Positions 56,510 through 64,000 of a stretch of DNA of 64,000 bases are shown in pieces. Origin of the DNA: an uncultured Roseovarius sp. (GTDB lineage Bacteria > Pseudomonadota > Alphaproteobacteria > Rhodobacterales > Rhodobacteraceae); assembly GCA_947499555.1 (NCBI GenBank), contig CANMOU010000003.1:186001-250000 (forward strand), written 5' to 3'. Each line of letters begins with the position of its first letter. The stretch's first letter is position 1. Below the pieces are notes generated by a model. It did no database searches. It had not been told where the DNA came from and was given only the letters and a program-made list of their open reading frames with translations. The translations under genes and the position numbers were made by a program.

Positions 56510-58558
56510 ATGACCAAGACTGATCCTCTAGTGGTGTTCACGCCCTCGGGCAAACGCGGGCATTTTCCGATTGGCACGCCTGTCCTGACCGCCGCGCGGC
56601 AGCTTGGCGTTGATCTTGATTCCGTCTGCGGCGGGCGGGGGATTTGTTCCAAGTGTCAGATCACGCCCAGCTATGGAGAGTTTCCCAAGCACGGTGTGAC
56701 CGTGGCCGATCACGCTCTCTCGGAGTGGAACAGCGTTGAGGCGCGTTATGATGAAAAGCGTGGGCTGAAACCCGGTCGTCGTCTGGGCTGTCAGGCACAG
56801 GTGATGGGGGATGTGGTGATTGACGTGCCGCCGGAAAGCCAGGTGCACAAGCAGGTGGTGCGCAAGGCGGCCTCGGCCCGCGCCATTCAGATGGACCCGG
56901 CCACGCGGCTGTACTTTGTTGAGGTCGACGAGCCTGACATGCACGAGCCCACAGGTGATCTGGAACGGCTGGAACGCGCCTTGCGCGACCAGTGGGAGAT
57001 TGCCGCCGTTACCGCCGATCTGACCTTGCTTGCCAAGCTGCAGCCGGTTTTGCGAAAGGGTAAGTTTCAGGTCACTGTCGCGCTGCACAAATCCCACAAA
57101 GATGAGGTGGCGCGCGTGCTCGACATCTGGCCCGGTCTGCACGAAGGTGGGCTTTACGGTCTGGCGATTGATCTTGGCTCGACCACAGTTGCGGCGCATC
57201 TGACGGATCTTGAGACTGGCGAGGTCAAGGCCAGTTCGGGGATCATGAACCCGCAGATCCGCTTTGGCGAAGACCTGATGAGCCGCGTAAGCTATGCGAT
57301 GATGAATCCCGGCGGCGATCGTGAAATGACCACCACAGTGCGCGAGGCCATCAACACACTTGCCGCTGAAATCGCTGCTGAGGCTGGCATTGATGCAAGC
57401 CTGATCGTCGAGGTGGTCTTTGTCTGTAACCCGGTCATGCACCATCTTTTACTGGGCATAGATCCAGTTGAGCTGGGGCAGGCGCCCTTTGCGCTCAGCA
57501 CCTCGGAAAGCATTTCGATGGAGGCGCGCGAGCTTGATTTGTCTGCCATCAACACCCGCGCCCGTACCTATATCTTGCCATGTATCGCGGGCCATGTGGG
57601 CGCCGATGCGGCGGCGGTGGCCTTGTCCGAAGAACCCGGCAAGTCCGAAGACCTGGCGCTTATCGTCGATGTCGGCACCAATGCCGAGATCTTGCTTGGC
57701 GACAAATCCCGCGTATTGGCCTGTTCTTCGCCGACCGGACCGGCCTTTGAGGGCGCACAAATCTCAAGCGGCCAGCGCGCCGCACCCGGTGCCATCGAGG
57801 CCATCCGCATTGACGTCGACACCAAGGAACCCCGGTTTCGCATCATAGGTTCTGACAAATGGTCTGACGAAGATGGGTTTTGGGAAGAGGCCGCAGACAC
57901 AGGCATCACCGGCATTTGCGGGTCTGGCATTATTGAGGCGGTGGCCGAGCTGCGCATCGCGGGCCTGATGGATGAAAGTGGGCTGATCGGCTCGGCCGAG
58001 CAAACCGGCACATCGCGGTCCGTGCCCGAGGGCCGCACACATGCTTATGTCATTCATGACGCCACTGCAGATGGGGGTCCGCGCATTACAGTGACCCAGG
58101 GTGATATCCGTGCCATTCAGCTTGCCAAGTCGGCGCTCTATGCAGGCGCGCGCCTTTTGATGGATGAGCGTGGCGTCGACAAGGTGGATCGTGTCGTTCT
58201 TGCCGGGGCTTTTGGTGCTCATATCAGCGCCAAGCACGCCATGGTGTTGGGCATGATCCCCGATGTGCCGCTTGAAAAAGTCACCAGCGCTGGCAATGCC
58301 GCGGGCACCGGGGCGCGGATTGCCCTCTGTAACGTTGGGGCTCGCCGCGAGATTGAGAAGGTCGTGCGCCAGATCACCAAGGTGGAAACAGCGATAGAGC
58401 CGAAATTTCAGGATCATTTCGTGGCGGCCAATGCCATTCCCCACAAGACAGATCCATTTCCGGAACTGGCCAAAATCGTCCCTCTGCCGTCACCGTCATT
58501 CAATACGGGCGGCGACAAAGGCGGCGATGGGGGACGGCGCAGACGCAGGCGCGCCTGA
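56510..58558 (+). CDS. RACo-like [2Fe-2S] ferredoxin/ASKHA ATPase (corrinoid protein reactivator)
   Basis: A 682-residue protein. The N-terminal plant-type ferredoxin (residues 1-95) shows VCGGRGICSKC and GCQAQ, the four cysteines of a [2Fe-2S] cluster. A linker and an ATPase of the ASKHA/DUF4445 type follow (AIDLGSTTVAAHLTDLETG near 220, DVGTNAEILLG near 385, VVLAGAFGAHIS near 560). Relatives reduce the inactive Co(II) state of corrinoid proteins in methyltransferase systems. No corrinoid methyltransferase is in the window. The start at 56510 is favoured. The frame runs back to 56303, but that part is not domain-like. The basic GGRRRRRR C terminus is odd. Confidence 0.87.
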   Translation: MTKTDPLVVFTPSGKRGHFPIGTPVLTAARQLGVDLDSVCGGRGICSKCQITPSYGEFPKHGVTVADHALSEWNSVEARYDEKRGLKPGRRLGCQAQVMGDVVIDVPPESQVHKQVVRKAASARAIQMDPATRLYFVEVDEPDMHEPTGDLERLERALRDQWEIAAVTADLTLLAKLQPVLRKGKFQVTVALHKSHKDEVARVLDIWPGLHEGGLYGLAIDLGSTTVAAHLTDLETGEVKASSGIMNPQIRFGEDLMSRVSYAMMNPGGDREMTTTVREAINTLAAEIAAEAGIDASLIVEVVFVCNPVMHHLLLGIDPVELGQAPFALSTSESISMEARELDLSAINTRARTYILPCIAGHVGADAAAVALSEEPGKSEDLALIVDVGTNAEILLGDKSRVLACSSPTGPAFEGAQISSGQRAAPGAIEAIRIDVDTKEPRFRIIGSDKWSDEDGFWEEAADTGITGICGSGIIEAVAELRIAGLMDESGLIGSAEQTGTSRSVPEGRTHAYVIHDATADGGPRITVTQGDIRAIQLAKSALYAGARLLMDERGVDKVDRVVLAGAFGAHISAKHAMVLGMIPDVPLEKVTSAGNAAGTGARIALCNVGARREIEKVVRQITKVETAIEPKFQDHFVAANAIPHKTDPFPELAKIVPLPSPSFNTGGDKGGDGGRRRRRRA

Positions 58559-58710
58559 CCCGCGGGATCGTCTGGCAATGGCCACTTGCCACCCAGGGTT
58601 GCAATTAGCCAATTTCGCTCAAAAAAATCACTGCATCCACTGGATCGCGCTTTCACGAATTTCGAATGGGCTTTTTGGCAAAAGCAACGCTATTTGGCAG
58701 GTTTAGTAAG

Positions 58711-58719
58711 TTATCCACA
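58711..58719 (+). other. Perfect DnaA box
   Basis: TTATCCACA matches the DnaA consensus exactly. It is a single site, and no AT-rich unwinding element or box cluster is seen, so it is not evidence of an origin. Confidence 0.4.
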
Positions 58720-58804
58720 ACTTGACCCCACATGATGTTACGGTTTTGCAGGAAACTGTGACTCCGCTGACCTTGAGTAAACTTGGATTTTTTGTCAGAT
58801 GTGC

Positions 58805-58925
58805 ATCAGGGCCAACGGTACGTAATTAGTTTTCTTTCACCAAATTCTTGTTTGCCAGTGTTGGCCCGTTTGTATCAGTATTTGATTTCTAGGCGCTGCC
58901 CGCTGAGACCGGGCAGCGCTTTTAT
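58805..58925 (+). ncRNA. Candidate small RNA ending in a strong terminator
   Basis: GGGCCAAC (58809-58816) pairs perfectly with GTTGGCCC (58860-58867), enclosing a 43-base AT-rich loop. After a short spacer follows an intrinsic terminator (58893-58919 plus TTTT). The nearest upstream gene on this strand ends 250 bases earlier, so this looks like a separate transcript. No clear promoter and no known RNA family are recognised. The boundaries are approximate. Confidence 0.4.
58893..58924 (+). terminator. Intrinsic terminator
   Basis: GCGCTGCCCG (58893-58902), a 7-base loop, then CGGGCAGCGC (58910-58919) is a perfect 10-bp stem followed by TTTTAT on the plus strand. The minus-strand side lacks a T-run, so it does not serve pcaG. 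Confidence 0.9.
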
Positions 58926-58944
58926 GTTTGGGGCAGGAAAAACC

Positions 58945-59526
58945 CTAGATATCAAAAAACACCGTCTCACCCGGTCCCTGCAACCGGATGTCAAACCGAT
59001 AGACCCCATCTCTCTCTTTCTGAGCCATGAGGGTGGCAGCCTTTCGCGAGTCCGGCACCGATTGCAGGACGGGGTCAGCTTCGTTTGCCTCGGTCTCATC
59101 ATCGAAATAGAGGCGCGTGTGCAGCCCGATATTGATGCCGCGCGCCACGATCCAGAGCGCAATATGCGGCGCACGTGCGCCCACGCGTCCCGGTTTGATT
59201 GTCTCAAAATGCCACAGTCCGGTGTCGAAATCCGCCGCAACCCGGCCCCAGCCGCGAAACTCTGGCGCGCACCCGTCGTCCCCTGCGTGTCGACCTTCCG
59301 CATCGGCTTGCCAAATCTCTAGCATCGCATCCGTCACCGGATCTTGCGCCCCGTCGAAGATAATGCCTCTGACAAGAATACGTTCGCCTGAGACGCGAGG
59401 GCCTGCGATGCTCTGGCCCAGCGGTGTCAAAGGTTTGGTCAACTCAGCAATCTCAGGTGCAAGACCAATATGCACATAAGGCCCCGCCGTCTGTGATGCG
59501 GTCTCGAGGAGTGGTGATTTGGCCAT
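58945..59526 (-). CDS. pcaG: Protocatechuate 3,4-dioxygenase alpha subunit
   Basis: A 193-residue subunit of the ring-cleaving intradiol dioxygenase that converts protocatechuate to 3-carboxy-cis,cis-muconate. It begins with the alpha-type SQTAGPYVHIG (residues 11-21), has DAMLEIWQADAEGRH and RGINIGLHTRLYF, and lacks the full iron-ligand set, as expected for the alpha chain. It follows pcaH by 2 bases. It is the last gene of the operon. Confidence 0.95.
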   Translation of the reverse strand: MAKSPLLETASQTAGPYVHIGLAPEIAELTKPLTPLGQSIAGPRVSGERILVRGIIFDGAQDPVTDAMLEIWQADAEGRHAGDDGCAPEFRGWGRVAADFDTGLWHFETIKPGRVGARAPHIALWIVARGINIGLHTRLYFDDETEANEADPVLQSVPDSRKAATLMAQKERDGVYRFDIRLQGPGETVFFDI

Positions 59527-59528
59527 GC

Positions 59529-60245
59529 CTACATCCCCTCCAGCTTATTTTCGAACAAGCTCGCCCGTCGTCCCCGAAGCACGATGTCAAACCGATATGC
59601 CAGACAATCGAATGGCGACGCCGCCGCCAGATCAAGCCGCGCCGTCAGCCGGTCAATCGCGCTCGCGTCTGGAACAGCCTGCACAATCGGGCAAAGCGGA
59701 ATAAGCGGATCGCCTTCAAAATAAAGCTGCGTGATAAGCCGCTGAGGAAATCCCGACCCCATAATCGAGACATGTATATGCGCAGGCCGCCAGCTGTTAT
59801 CGGAATTGGGCCATGGGTAAGGGCCGGGGCGCAACGTGTGAAACCGGTACCCGCCCGCATCGTCGGTCAGTGTTCGTCCACAGCCTCCGAAATTCGGGTC
59901 AAGTGGAGCAAGATATCTGTCGTTGCGATGCCGGTAGCGCCCACCCGCATTGGCCTGCCAGACCTCAACCAGCGTTCCCGCGACGGGTCGGGCCTCCTGA
60001 TCCAGCACCCGGCCATGCAGCAAAATCCGCTCGCCGATCGGCGCGCCATCCTGAACATGGTTCTGCAACAGATCATGATCCAGCGGCCCAAGATCACCTT
60101 GCCCAAACACCGGGCCGCTCTCTGGCGCACACCCCTCGGGCATTGTGATCAAAGGCGCTGACGGTGCCCGAAGGCGCGTCGTCTTGTAATCCGGGGTCAG
60201 CGCGGGGGGCTGCACCTGCCAATCCCGTGCGCGAAACCCGCTCAT
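59529..60245 (-). CDS. pcaH: Protocatechuate 3,4-dioxygenase beta subunit
   Basis: The iron-bearing beta chain, 238 residues. The four ligands of the non-heme Fe(III) are visible: Tyr in GGRYRHRND, Tyr in RPGPYPWPN and the two histidines in PAHIHVSIMG. The beta-type N terminus RDWQVQPPALTPDYKTT is present. Its ATG overlaps the pcaC stop by four bases, so it is translated together with pcaC and pcaG. Confidence 0.96.
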   Translation of the reverse strand: MSGFRARDWQVQPPALTPDYKTTRLRAPSAPLITMPEGCAPESGPVFGQGDLGPLDHDLLQNHVQDGAPIGERILLHGRVLDQEARPVAGTLVEVWQANAGGRYRHRNDRYLAPLDPNFGGCGRTLTDDAGGYRFHTLRPGPYPWPNSDNSWRPAHIHVSIMGSGFPQRLITQLYFEGDPLIPLCPIVQAVPDASAIDRLTARLDLAAASPFDCLAYRFDIVLRGRRASLFENKLEGM

Positions 60246-60622
60246 ACCGTGATCCCCATCTCGGCATAGGTCGCCTTGGCCAGCTTCAGCGCATGATTGG
60301 CCCGCGGCACGCCCGCATAGATCGCCACATGCATCAGCACCTCGCGCACATCCTCGGGGCTTGCACCGGTATTGACCGTCGCCCGCAGATGCATGGCAAA
60401 CTCATCATCCATCCCCTGCGCCGCGAGCAACGCCAGCGTCAGCATCGAGCGGTCCCGAAGGCTGATCTGATGGCTTGCCCAGACTGTGCCCCAGGCGCTT
60501 TCCGTGATTAGCTCCTGAAACGGCGCGTCAAAGGCCGATGTCGCGGCCTTGGCGCGATCCACATGCGCATCGCCCAGAACCTTGCGCCGCACGGCCTCTC
60601 CGGATTTGGCGCGCCCTGTCAC
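60242..60622 (-). CDS. pcaC: 4-carboxymuconolactone decarboxylase
   Basis: A 126-residue AhpD-like-fold enzyme that decarboxylates 4-carboxymuconolactone in the beta-ketoadipate pathway. The family motif runs through VRRKVLGDAHVDRA (residues 11-24), AWGTVWASHQISLRDRSMLT and the final MHVAIYAGVPRANHAL. The start is GTG directly against the preceding TAG, with a GGAAAGG stretch upstream. pcaB and pcaD, which act before and after, are absent from the window. Confidence 0.94.
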   Translation of the reverse strand: MTGRAKSGEAVRRKVLGDAHVDRAKAATSAFDAPFQELITESAWGTVWASHQISLRDRSMLTLALLAAQGMDDEFAMHLRATVNTGASPEDVREVLMHVAIYAGVPRANHALKLAKATYAEMGITV

Positions 60623-61408
60623 CTACTTGCCTTTCCAGACCGGATCACGCTTTTCCGCAAACGCACGTGCCCCTTCCAACTGATCCTCGCTGTCATAAAG
60701 CACATCCACACAGGCAAACTGGCGCTTGGTGATCCGGTTCATCGCGTCCTGGAATGTCATCGCCTCGGCCTCGCGCACAATTTCCTTGATCGCGGCATAA
60801 ACCAAGGGCGGACCCGACGCCAAAAGATCGGCCATCTCTCGCGCCTTTTCCATCAACTCGGCCCCGGGATGGATCTGGTTGATCATCCCCCAACGCGCGG
60901 CCTCTTCGGCATCAATCCAGCGCCCGGTCAAAAGCATCTCCATCGCGATGTGATAGGGGATGCGCTTGGGCAGTTTCACACTTGCCGCATCCGCGACCGT
61001 GCCAGACCGGATCTCCGGCAAAGCAAACTGCGCATGGTCCGCCGCCAGAATGATATCCGCACTCAGCGCCCATTCCAGCCCTCCGCCACAGCAGATGCCG
61101 TTCACCGCCGCAATCACCGGCTTGTTCATCGCTCGCATCTCCTGCAAGCCGCCAAAGCCGCCAACGCCATAATCCCCGTCGACTGCATCGCCATCGGCCG
61201 CCGCCTTGAGGTCCCAGCCCGGGCAGAAGAACTTCTCGCCCGCACCTGTGATGATCGCGACCCGAAGCTCAGGGTCATCGCGGAAATCCCGGAACACATC
61301 CCCCATGATCCGGCTTGTCGCCAGGTCAATCGCATTCGCCTTGGGGCGATCCAGCGTCACCTCAAGCACATGGCCGCGTGTTTCGGTTCTGATCGGGGTT
61401 TCGGTCAT
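60623..61408 (-). CDS. Enoyl-CoA hydratase (carnitinyl-CoA dehydratase-like)
   Basis: A 261-residue crotonase-fold protein. The oxyanion-hole segments are SAREKF-like GAGEKFFCPGWDLKAAAD (about 56-73) and NGICCGGGLEWALSADIILA (about 103-122), and the catalytic acid lies in ALPEIRSG. It is closest in appearance to CaiD-type dehydratases, but other crotonase activities are possible. The gene is embedded between the acyl-CoA synthetase (4-base overlap) and pcaC (abutting), so it serves the same catabolic operon. Confidence 0.88.
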   Translation of the reverse strand: MTETPIRTETRGHVLEVTLDRPKANAIDLATSRIMGDVFRDFRDDPELRVAIITGAGEKFFCPGWDLKAAADGDAVDGDYGVGGFGGLQEMRAMNKPVIAAVNGICCGGGLEWALSADIILAADHAQFALPEIRSGTVADAASVKLPKRIPYHIAMEMLLTGRWIDAEEAARWGMINQIHPGAELMEKAREMADLLASGPPLVYAAIKEIVREAEAMTFQDAMNRITKRQFACVDVLYDSEDQLEGARAFAEKRDPVWKGK

Positions 61409-63438
61409 GGGGCCTCTCCAAGTCTGATCAATGCGTCCACTGCGATGGCATCGGTCGATGTGCAGATCAGCGGATTGATCTCGACCTCTTCCACACCTGC
61501 CGCATGGGCTGTCACATAATCCTGCACGGCAAGCACCGCGCGCGCAATCGCCTTCCGATCACAGCCCGGCTTGCCGCGATACCCATTGAGCACAGGTGCA
61601 AGGCGCAGGGTCTGCAGGGCCTCGTCCACGTCCTTTTCAGTCACGGGCAGCAGAAGGGATGCGGTATCCGACAAAACCTCGGTCAACGTCCCACCCGCCC
61701 CAAGCGTCAGCACAAAACCATGCGCCGGATCGCGGGTGATCCCGAGCAAAAGCTCGGCCACCGCATCGCCCACCATCTCTTCCACGAGATAGCCGTCGCA
61801 GGTCATCGCCTCCGCCGCTTTCTCCACAGCCTGCGCGGATGTCAGTTGCAGCGCTACCAAACCGGCTTCGGTCTTGTGCGCTGCGCCCAAGCCTTTGAGA
61901 ACCAAGGGAAAGCTCAGGCCGGAAGTGCCCGCCGTGATCTCCGCCGGCGTCCGGGCCGTAACGGCGCTTGGCACCGCAAGGCCAAATGCCTTGAGAGCCT
62001 GTTTGGCCTCCGCCTCGGACAGAACCCGCGGGTTCCGTGGCGTGCCGGGCTGCAAGACCGGGCGTGCATCAGGCGCGTCCTTGGCGCTGGCCGCTTCGAT
62101 CGCGCTCAGCGCGTCATCGAGCCCATGCATTGGGATCATACCACCGGCAATCGCGCGCGCGGCCCTCTCTTCGTTCAGCGCCTCGGGCAAGGTGGCGACA
62201 AGCGCCAGCGGCTTGCCCGCGCGCTGCACAGCCATTTCGCCTGCCGCGATGACGCAATCCCAGGCACTTGGATCACAGCGATCCGGGCGGGGGAAATCGA
62301 CGATGATACAGCCAAGGTCAGCCTCGCCCGACAGCATCTGGCCAAAGACCTCGCCCATCCGTGCGGCATCATTCCAGATAAACGTATGGTAATCCAGCGG
62401 GTTGGCGAGTGCCACCAACGGGCCAAGGGCTTCCCGCATTGCGCTGACCTGCGCATCTGTCAGTGCCGGAAAGACAACATCACGCCCTTCGGCACTGTCT
62501 GCCATCAGGCTGGCCTCGCCCCCGGAACATGACATGGACGCCACCCGGTTTGACGCCAGTGGTCCGGCAAAATGCAAGAGCTTCAAAGCCTCCAGAAGCG
62601 CTGGCAGGCTTTCGACCTGTGCAATACCCAGCCGCTTCAACAACGACCGCGCCCCTGCATCACTGCCAGCGAGCGAGGCGGTGTGCGACACCGCCGCCGC
62701 CTGCGCACGCGCCGATTTGCCCGCTTTGAGAGCGACAATCCGCTTGCCCAGACCCCGCGCTTCACGCGCCAGCGCCTCGAACGCGCCCAGATCGCCGACC
62801 CCTTCAATATGCAGGCCGAGCGCGGTGACACGCGGGTCGCGCAACAGCGCCAACCCGATCTCCGACAATCCGGTCTGCGCCTGATTGCCCGCTGTCATAA
62901 CATAAGCCAGCGGCAGGGCGCGCGCCTGCATGGTGACATTGATCGCCATGTTCGAGCTTTGCATCACCAGCGCAACACCGGTTTCAACAGGCACGCCCCC
63001 ATGCTGATCCGGCCACAAAAGCGCACCATCGAGATAGTTGATAAAGCCGTAGCAATTCGGCCCAAGCACCGGCATCTCGCCTGCGGCCGCCAGCAAATCG
63101 GTCTGCAGGTCGGCACCATCTGCCATCTCGGCCTTGGCCTCCAGAAAGCCCGAGGCAAAACACACCGCGCCACCTGCGCCCATCTCGCGCAAGCTGCGAA
63201 CCATCTCGATGGTCAGGTGCCGGTTGACCCCGATAAACACCGCGTCCGGCACGCCGGGCAGGGCGCTCAGGTCTGCAAAAGCCGCAACACCTGCCACCTC
63301 GGATTTATTCGGATGCACCGGCCAAAGCGCGCCGTCAAAGCCCATCTTCCGGCATTGTTCCACCACGCTGGTGCACCACGCCCCGCCGCCAATGACGGCA
63401 ATAGACTTGGGCTGGAACAGACGGCTCAGGTCACGCAT
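61405..63438 (-). CDS. ADP-forming acyl-CoA synthetase (acetate-CoA ligase family, fused)
   Basis: A 677-residue NDP-forming acyl-CoA synthetase with both halves in one chain. Residues 1-130 are the CoA-binding Rossmann domain (SIAVIGGGAWCTSVVEQ). Residues 130-450 are succinyl-CoA-synthetase-like, with the phospho-histidine in AVSHTASLAGSDAG. Residues 470-677 are an ATP-grasp domain (PLVLKGLGAAHKTEAGLVAL, EEVEINPL). The substrate is an unknown carboxylic acid. The start at 63438 has GGAG upstream. It probably activates an acid that the hydratase and the acyl-CoA dehydrogenase then process. Confidence 0.9.
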   Translation of the reverse strand: MRDLSRLFQPKSIAVIGGGAWCTSVVEQCRKMGFDGALWPVHPNKSEVAGVAAFADLSALPGVPDAVFIGVNRHLTIEMVRSLREMGAGGAVCFASGFLEAKAEMADGADLQTDLLAAAGEMPVLGPNCYGFINYLDGALLWPDQHGGVPVETGVALVMQSSNMAINVTMQARALPLAYVMTAGNQAQTGLSEIGLALLRDPRVTALGLHIEGVGDLGAFEALAREARGLGKRIVALKAGKSARAQAAAVSHTASLAGSDAGARSLLKRLGIAQVESLPALLEALKLLHFAGPLASNRVASMSCSGGEASLMADSAEGRDVVFPALTDAQVSAMREALGPLVALANPLDYHTFIWNDAARMGEVFGQMLSGEADLGCIIVDFPRPDRCDPSAWDCVIAAGEMAVQRAGKPLALVATLPEALNEERAARAIAGGMIPMHGLDDALSAIEAASAKDAPDARPVLQPGTPRNPRVLSEAEAKQALKAFGLAVPSAVTARTPAEITAGTSGLSFPLVLKGLGAAHKTEAGLVALQLTSAQAVEKAAEAMTCDGYLVEEMVGDAVAELLLGITRDPAHGFVLTLGAGGTLTEVLSDTASLLLPVTEKDVDEALQTLRLAPVLNGYRGKPGCDRKAIARAVLAVQDYVTAHAAGVEEVEINPLICTSTDAIAVDALIRLGEAP

Positions 63439-63454
63439 GGTGGTCTCGCTCCAC

Positions 63455-63485
63455 AGGGGCCTTGCCCCTCTTGGCCTTTGGCCAA
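63455..63485. repeat. Two tandem hairpins before the synthetase gene
   Basis: AGGGGC-CTT-GCCCCT (63455-63469) and TTGGCC-TTT-GGCCAA (63471-63485) lie back to back in the 5' region of the acyl-CoA synthetase gene. They may be the terminator of upstream transcription or a leader structure. Confidence 0.45.
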
Positions 63486-63490
63486 TTCAC

Positions 63491-63516
63491 CCCAAGGTAT
63501 TTTCGGCCAGATGAAG
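63491..63516 (+). repeat. Dispersed repeat, copy in plus orientation
   Basis: CCCCAAGGTATTTT, CG, then GCCAGATGAAG. It is an inverted partner of the copy at 63639-63664, with 24 of 27 positions identical when that copy is reversed. Confidence 0.65.
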
Positions 63517-63638
63517 CAAGACTTTGTTAACCCTGTCATGCAAACCTGCCCTTGCGGTACAGGCTGAGGAGCCGATGACCGCGCCAGGTGAAGCCCTTCG
63601 TTCTCATGGAGCGGAGGGTTTCTTTCGTAGCCCATCAC

Positions 63639-63664
63639 CTTCATCTGGCTCAAAATACCTCGGG
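63639..63664 (-). repeat. Dispersed repeat, copy in minus orientation
   Basis: Read on the minus strand: CCCCGAGGTATTTT, GA, then GCCAGATGAAG. Together with the plus copy it encloses about 122 bases in a MITE-like inverted arrangement between two genes of the catabolic operon. Confidence 0.65.
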
Positions 63665-63667
63665 GGT

Positions 63668-63686
63668 TTGGGGGCAGAGCCCCCAA
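63668..63686 (-). terminator. Hairpin after the acyl-CoA dehydrogenase gene
   Basis: TTGGGGGC (63668-63675), AGA, GCCCCCAA (63679-63686) is a perfect 8-bp stem 36 bases downstream of the dehydrogenase stop on the minus strand. No long T-run follows, so it may be an attenuator rather than a full terminator. Confidence 0.5.
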
Positions 63687-63722
63687 CTGGTCGGCGCATC
63701 GAAGATGCGGCGGAATCATGGA

Positions 63723-64000
63723 TCAAGCCCCCAGCGGCCGCAAAAGCTCGCGGCTGATGATGTGGCGTTGAATCTCGGATGTGCCATCCCAGATCCGTTC
63801 CACCCGCGCGTCGCGCCAGAAGCGTTCAATGGGGAAATCATCCATCAACCCCATGCCGCCAAAGATCTGCAGGGTTGTATCCGTCACCCGCGCCAGCATT
63901 TCGCTGGCATAAACCTTGGCCGAGGCGATCTCGCGGTTCGCAGGCAGCCCCTGATCCAGCCGCCAGGCCGAGGCCAGCGTCAGCCAGTCGGCGGCGTCGA
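63723..64000 (-). CDS. Acyl-CoA dehydrogenase, C-terminal part
   Basis: The window ends inside this gene. The last 91 codons are present, with the stop at 63725-63723. The visible part is the C-terminal helical domain of acyl-CoA dehydrogenases, with AKVYASEMLARVTDTTLQIF, the FGGMGLMDD turn and VERIWDGTSEIQRHIISREL, where the Asp-Gly-Thr-Ser-Glu stretch helps hold FAD. The N-terminal two thirds lie outside. It precedes the synthetase by 284 bases and belongs to the same catabolic group. Confidence 0.93.
   Translation of the reverse strand, partial: DAADWLTLASAWRLDQGLPANREIASAKVYASEMLARVTDTTLQIFGGMGLMDDFPIERFWRDARVERIWDGTSEIQRHIISRELLRPLGA

Larger units (their letters stand above)
58559..58944. 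other. Intergenic region with candidate small RNA and DnaA box
   Basis: No protein gene is visible in 386 bases. It contains a perfect DnaA box and a structured region ending in a strong terminator (both listed). The rest, 58559-58705, is plain and shows nothing further. Confidence 0.5.

Overview
The window looks like chromosomal DNA of a marine alphaproteobacterium of the Rhodobacterales (Roseobacter group). The evidence is high-GC coding sequence, a trimethylamine monooxygenase gene, a CIRCE-controlled groES-groEL pair, an lgt-midA-pgeF operon, a MeaB GTPase, two Hint-domain proteins and an ADP-forming acyl-CoA synthetase/protocatechuate dioxygenase operon. I see no rRNA, tRNA, CRISPR array, complete insertion sequence or prophage. 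Most of it is ordinary backbone, with a few single-gene, lower-GC insertions.

Layout. 0-4.3 kb: 3' part of argF, a cupin, gnd with a fatty-acid hydroxylase, and a low-GC orphan. 4.6-8.5 kb: helicase hrpB divergent from meaB. 8.8-11 kb: an AraC regulator divergent from an aldo/keto reductase. 11-16 kb: Mn-type pyrophosphatase, SGNH hydrolase, MBL hydrolase, a flavodoxin-fold reductase and a TraB/GumN protein. 16-18 kb: groES-groEL. 18-22 kb: tmm, a divergent binding-protein-like gene and a fatty acid desaturase. 22-26 kb: yfgM-bamB-der in the same order as in E. coli. 26-31 kb: a two-gene RND efflux operon. 31-37 kb: a YHS protein/TetR pair, a flavin reductase, two glycosyltransferases and an unusual PAPS synthetase reading frame.

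37-44 kb: an EF-hand protein, trxB, an Lrp regulator, a Hint protein, a small 43-residue gene not visible to long-ORF searches, and pgeF-midA-lgt. 44-50.5 kb: ubiK, an SLC13 permease, a YbjN protein, a Suppressor-of-fused protein, and proC with a tRNA-binding protein and a 2-hydroxyacid dehydrogenase. 50.6-58.6 kb: a lamin-tail/Hint protein, a KASIII paralogue, a small HTH-like protein, RidA, aroA, a membrane-anchored isochorismatase-fold protein lacking its catalytic cysteine, and a RACo-like ferredoxin/ATPase. 58.8-64 kb: a candidate small RNA, then pcaG, pcaH, pcaC, an enoyl-CoA hydratase, an acyl-CoA synthetase and the end of an acyl-CoA dehydrogenase, all on the minus strand.

The most notable item is the 34909-36987 reading frame. 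A winged-helix domain resembling EPS-associated MarR regulators runs in frame, with no stop codon, into a bifunctional ATP sulfurylase/APS kinase. A perfect 16-bp palindrome lies between the -35 and -10 elements of its probable promoter, and two glycosyltransferase genes lie just downstream. I infer a self-regulated supply of PAPS for sulfating a surface polysaccharide. Other leads are the inactive-looking isochorismatase homologue, the candidate sRNA before pcaG, the 11-bp phased repeats after meaB, inverted repeats in the tmm and RND promoters, and a dispersed intergenic repeat family.
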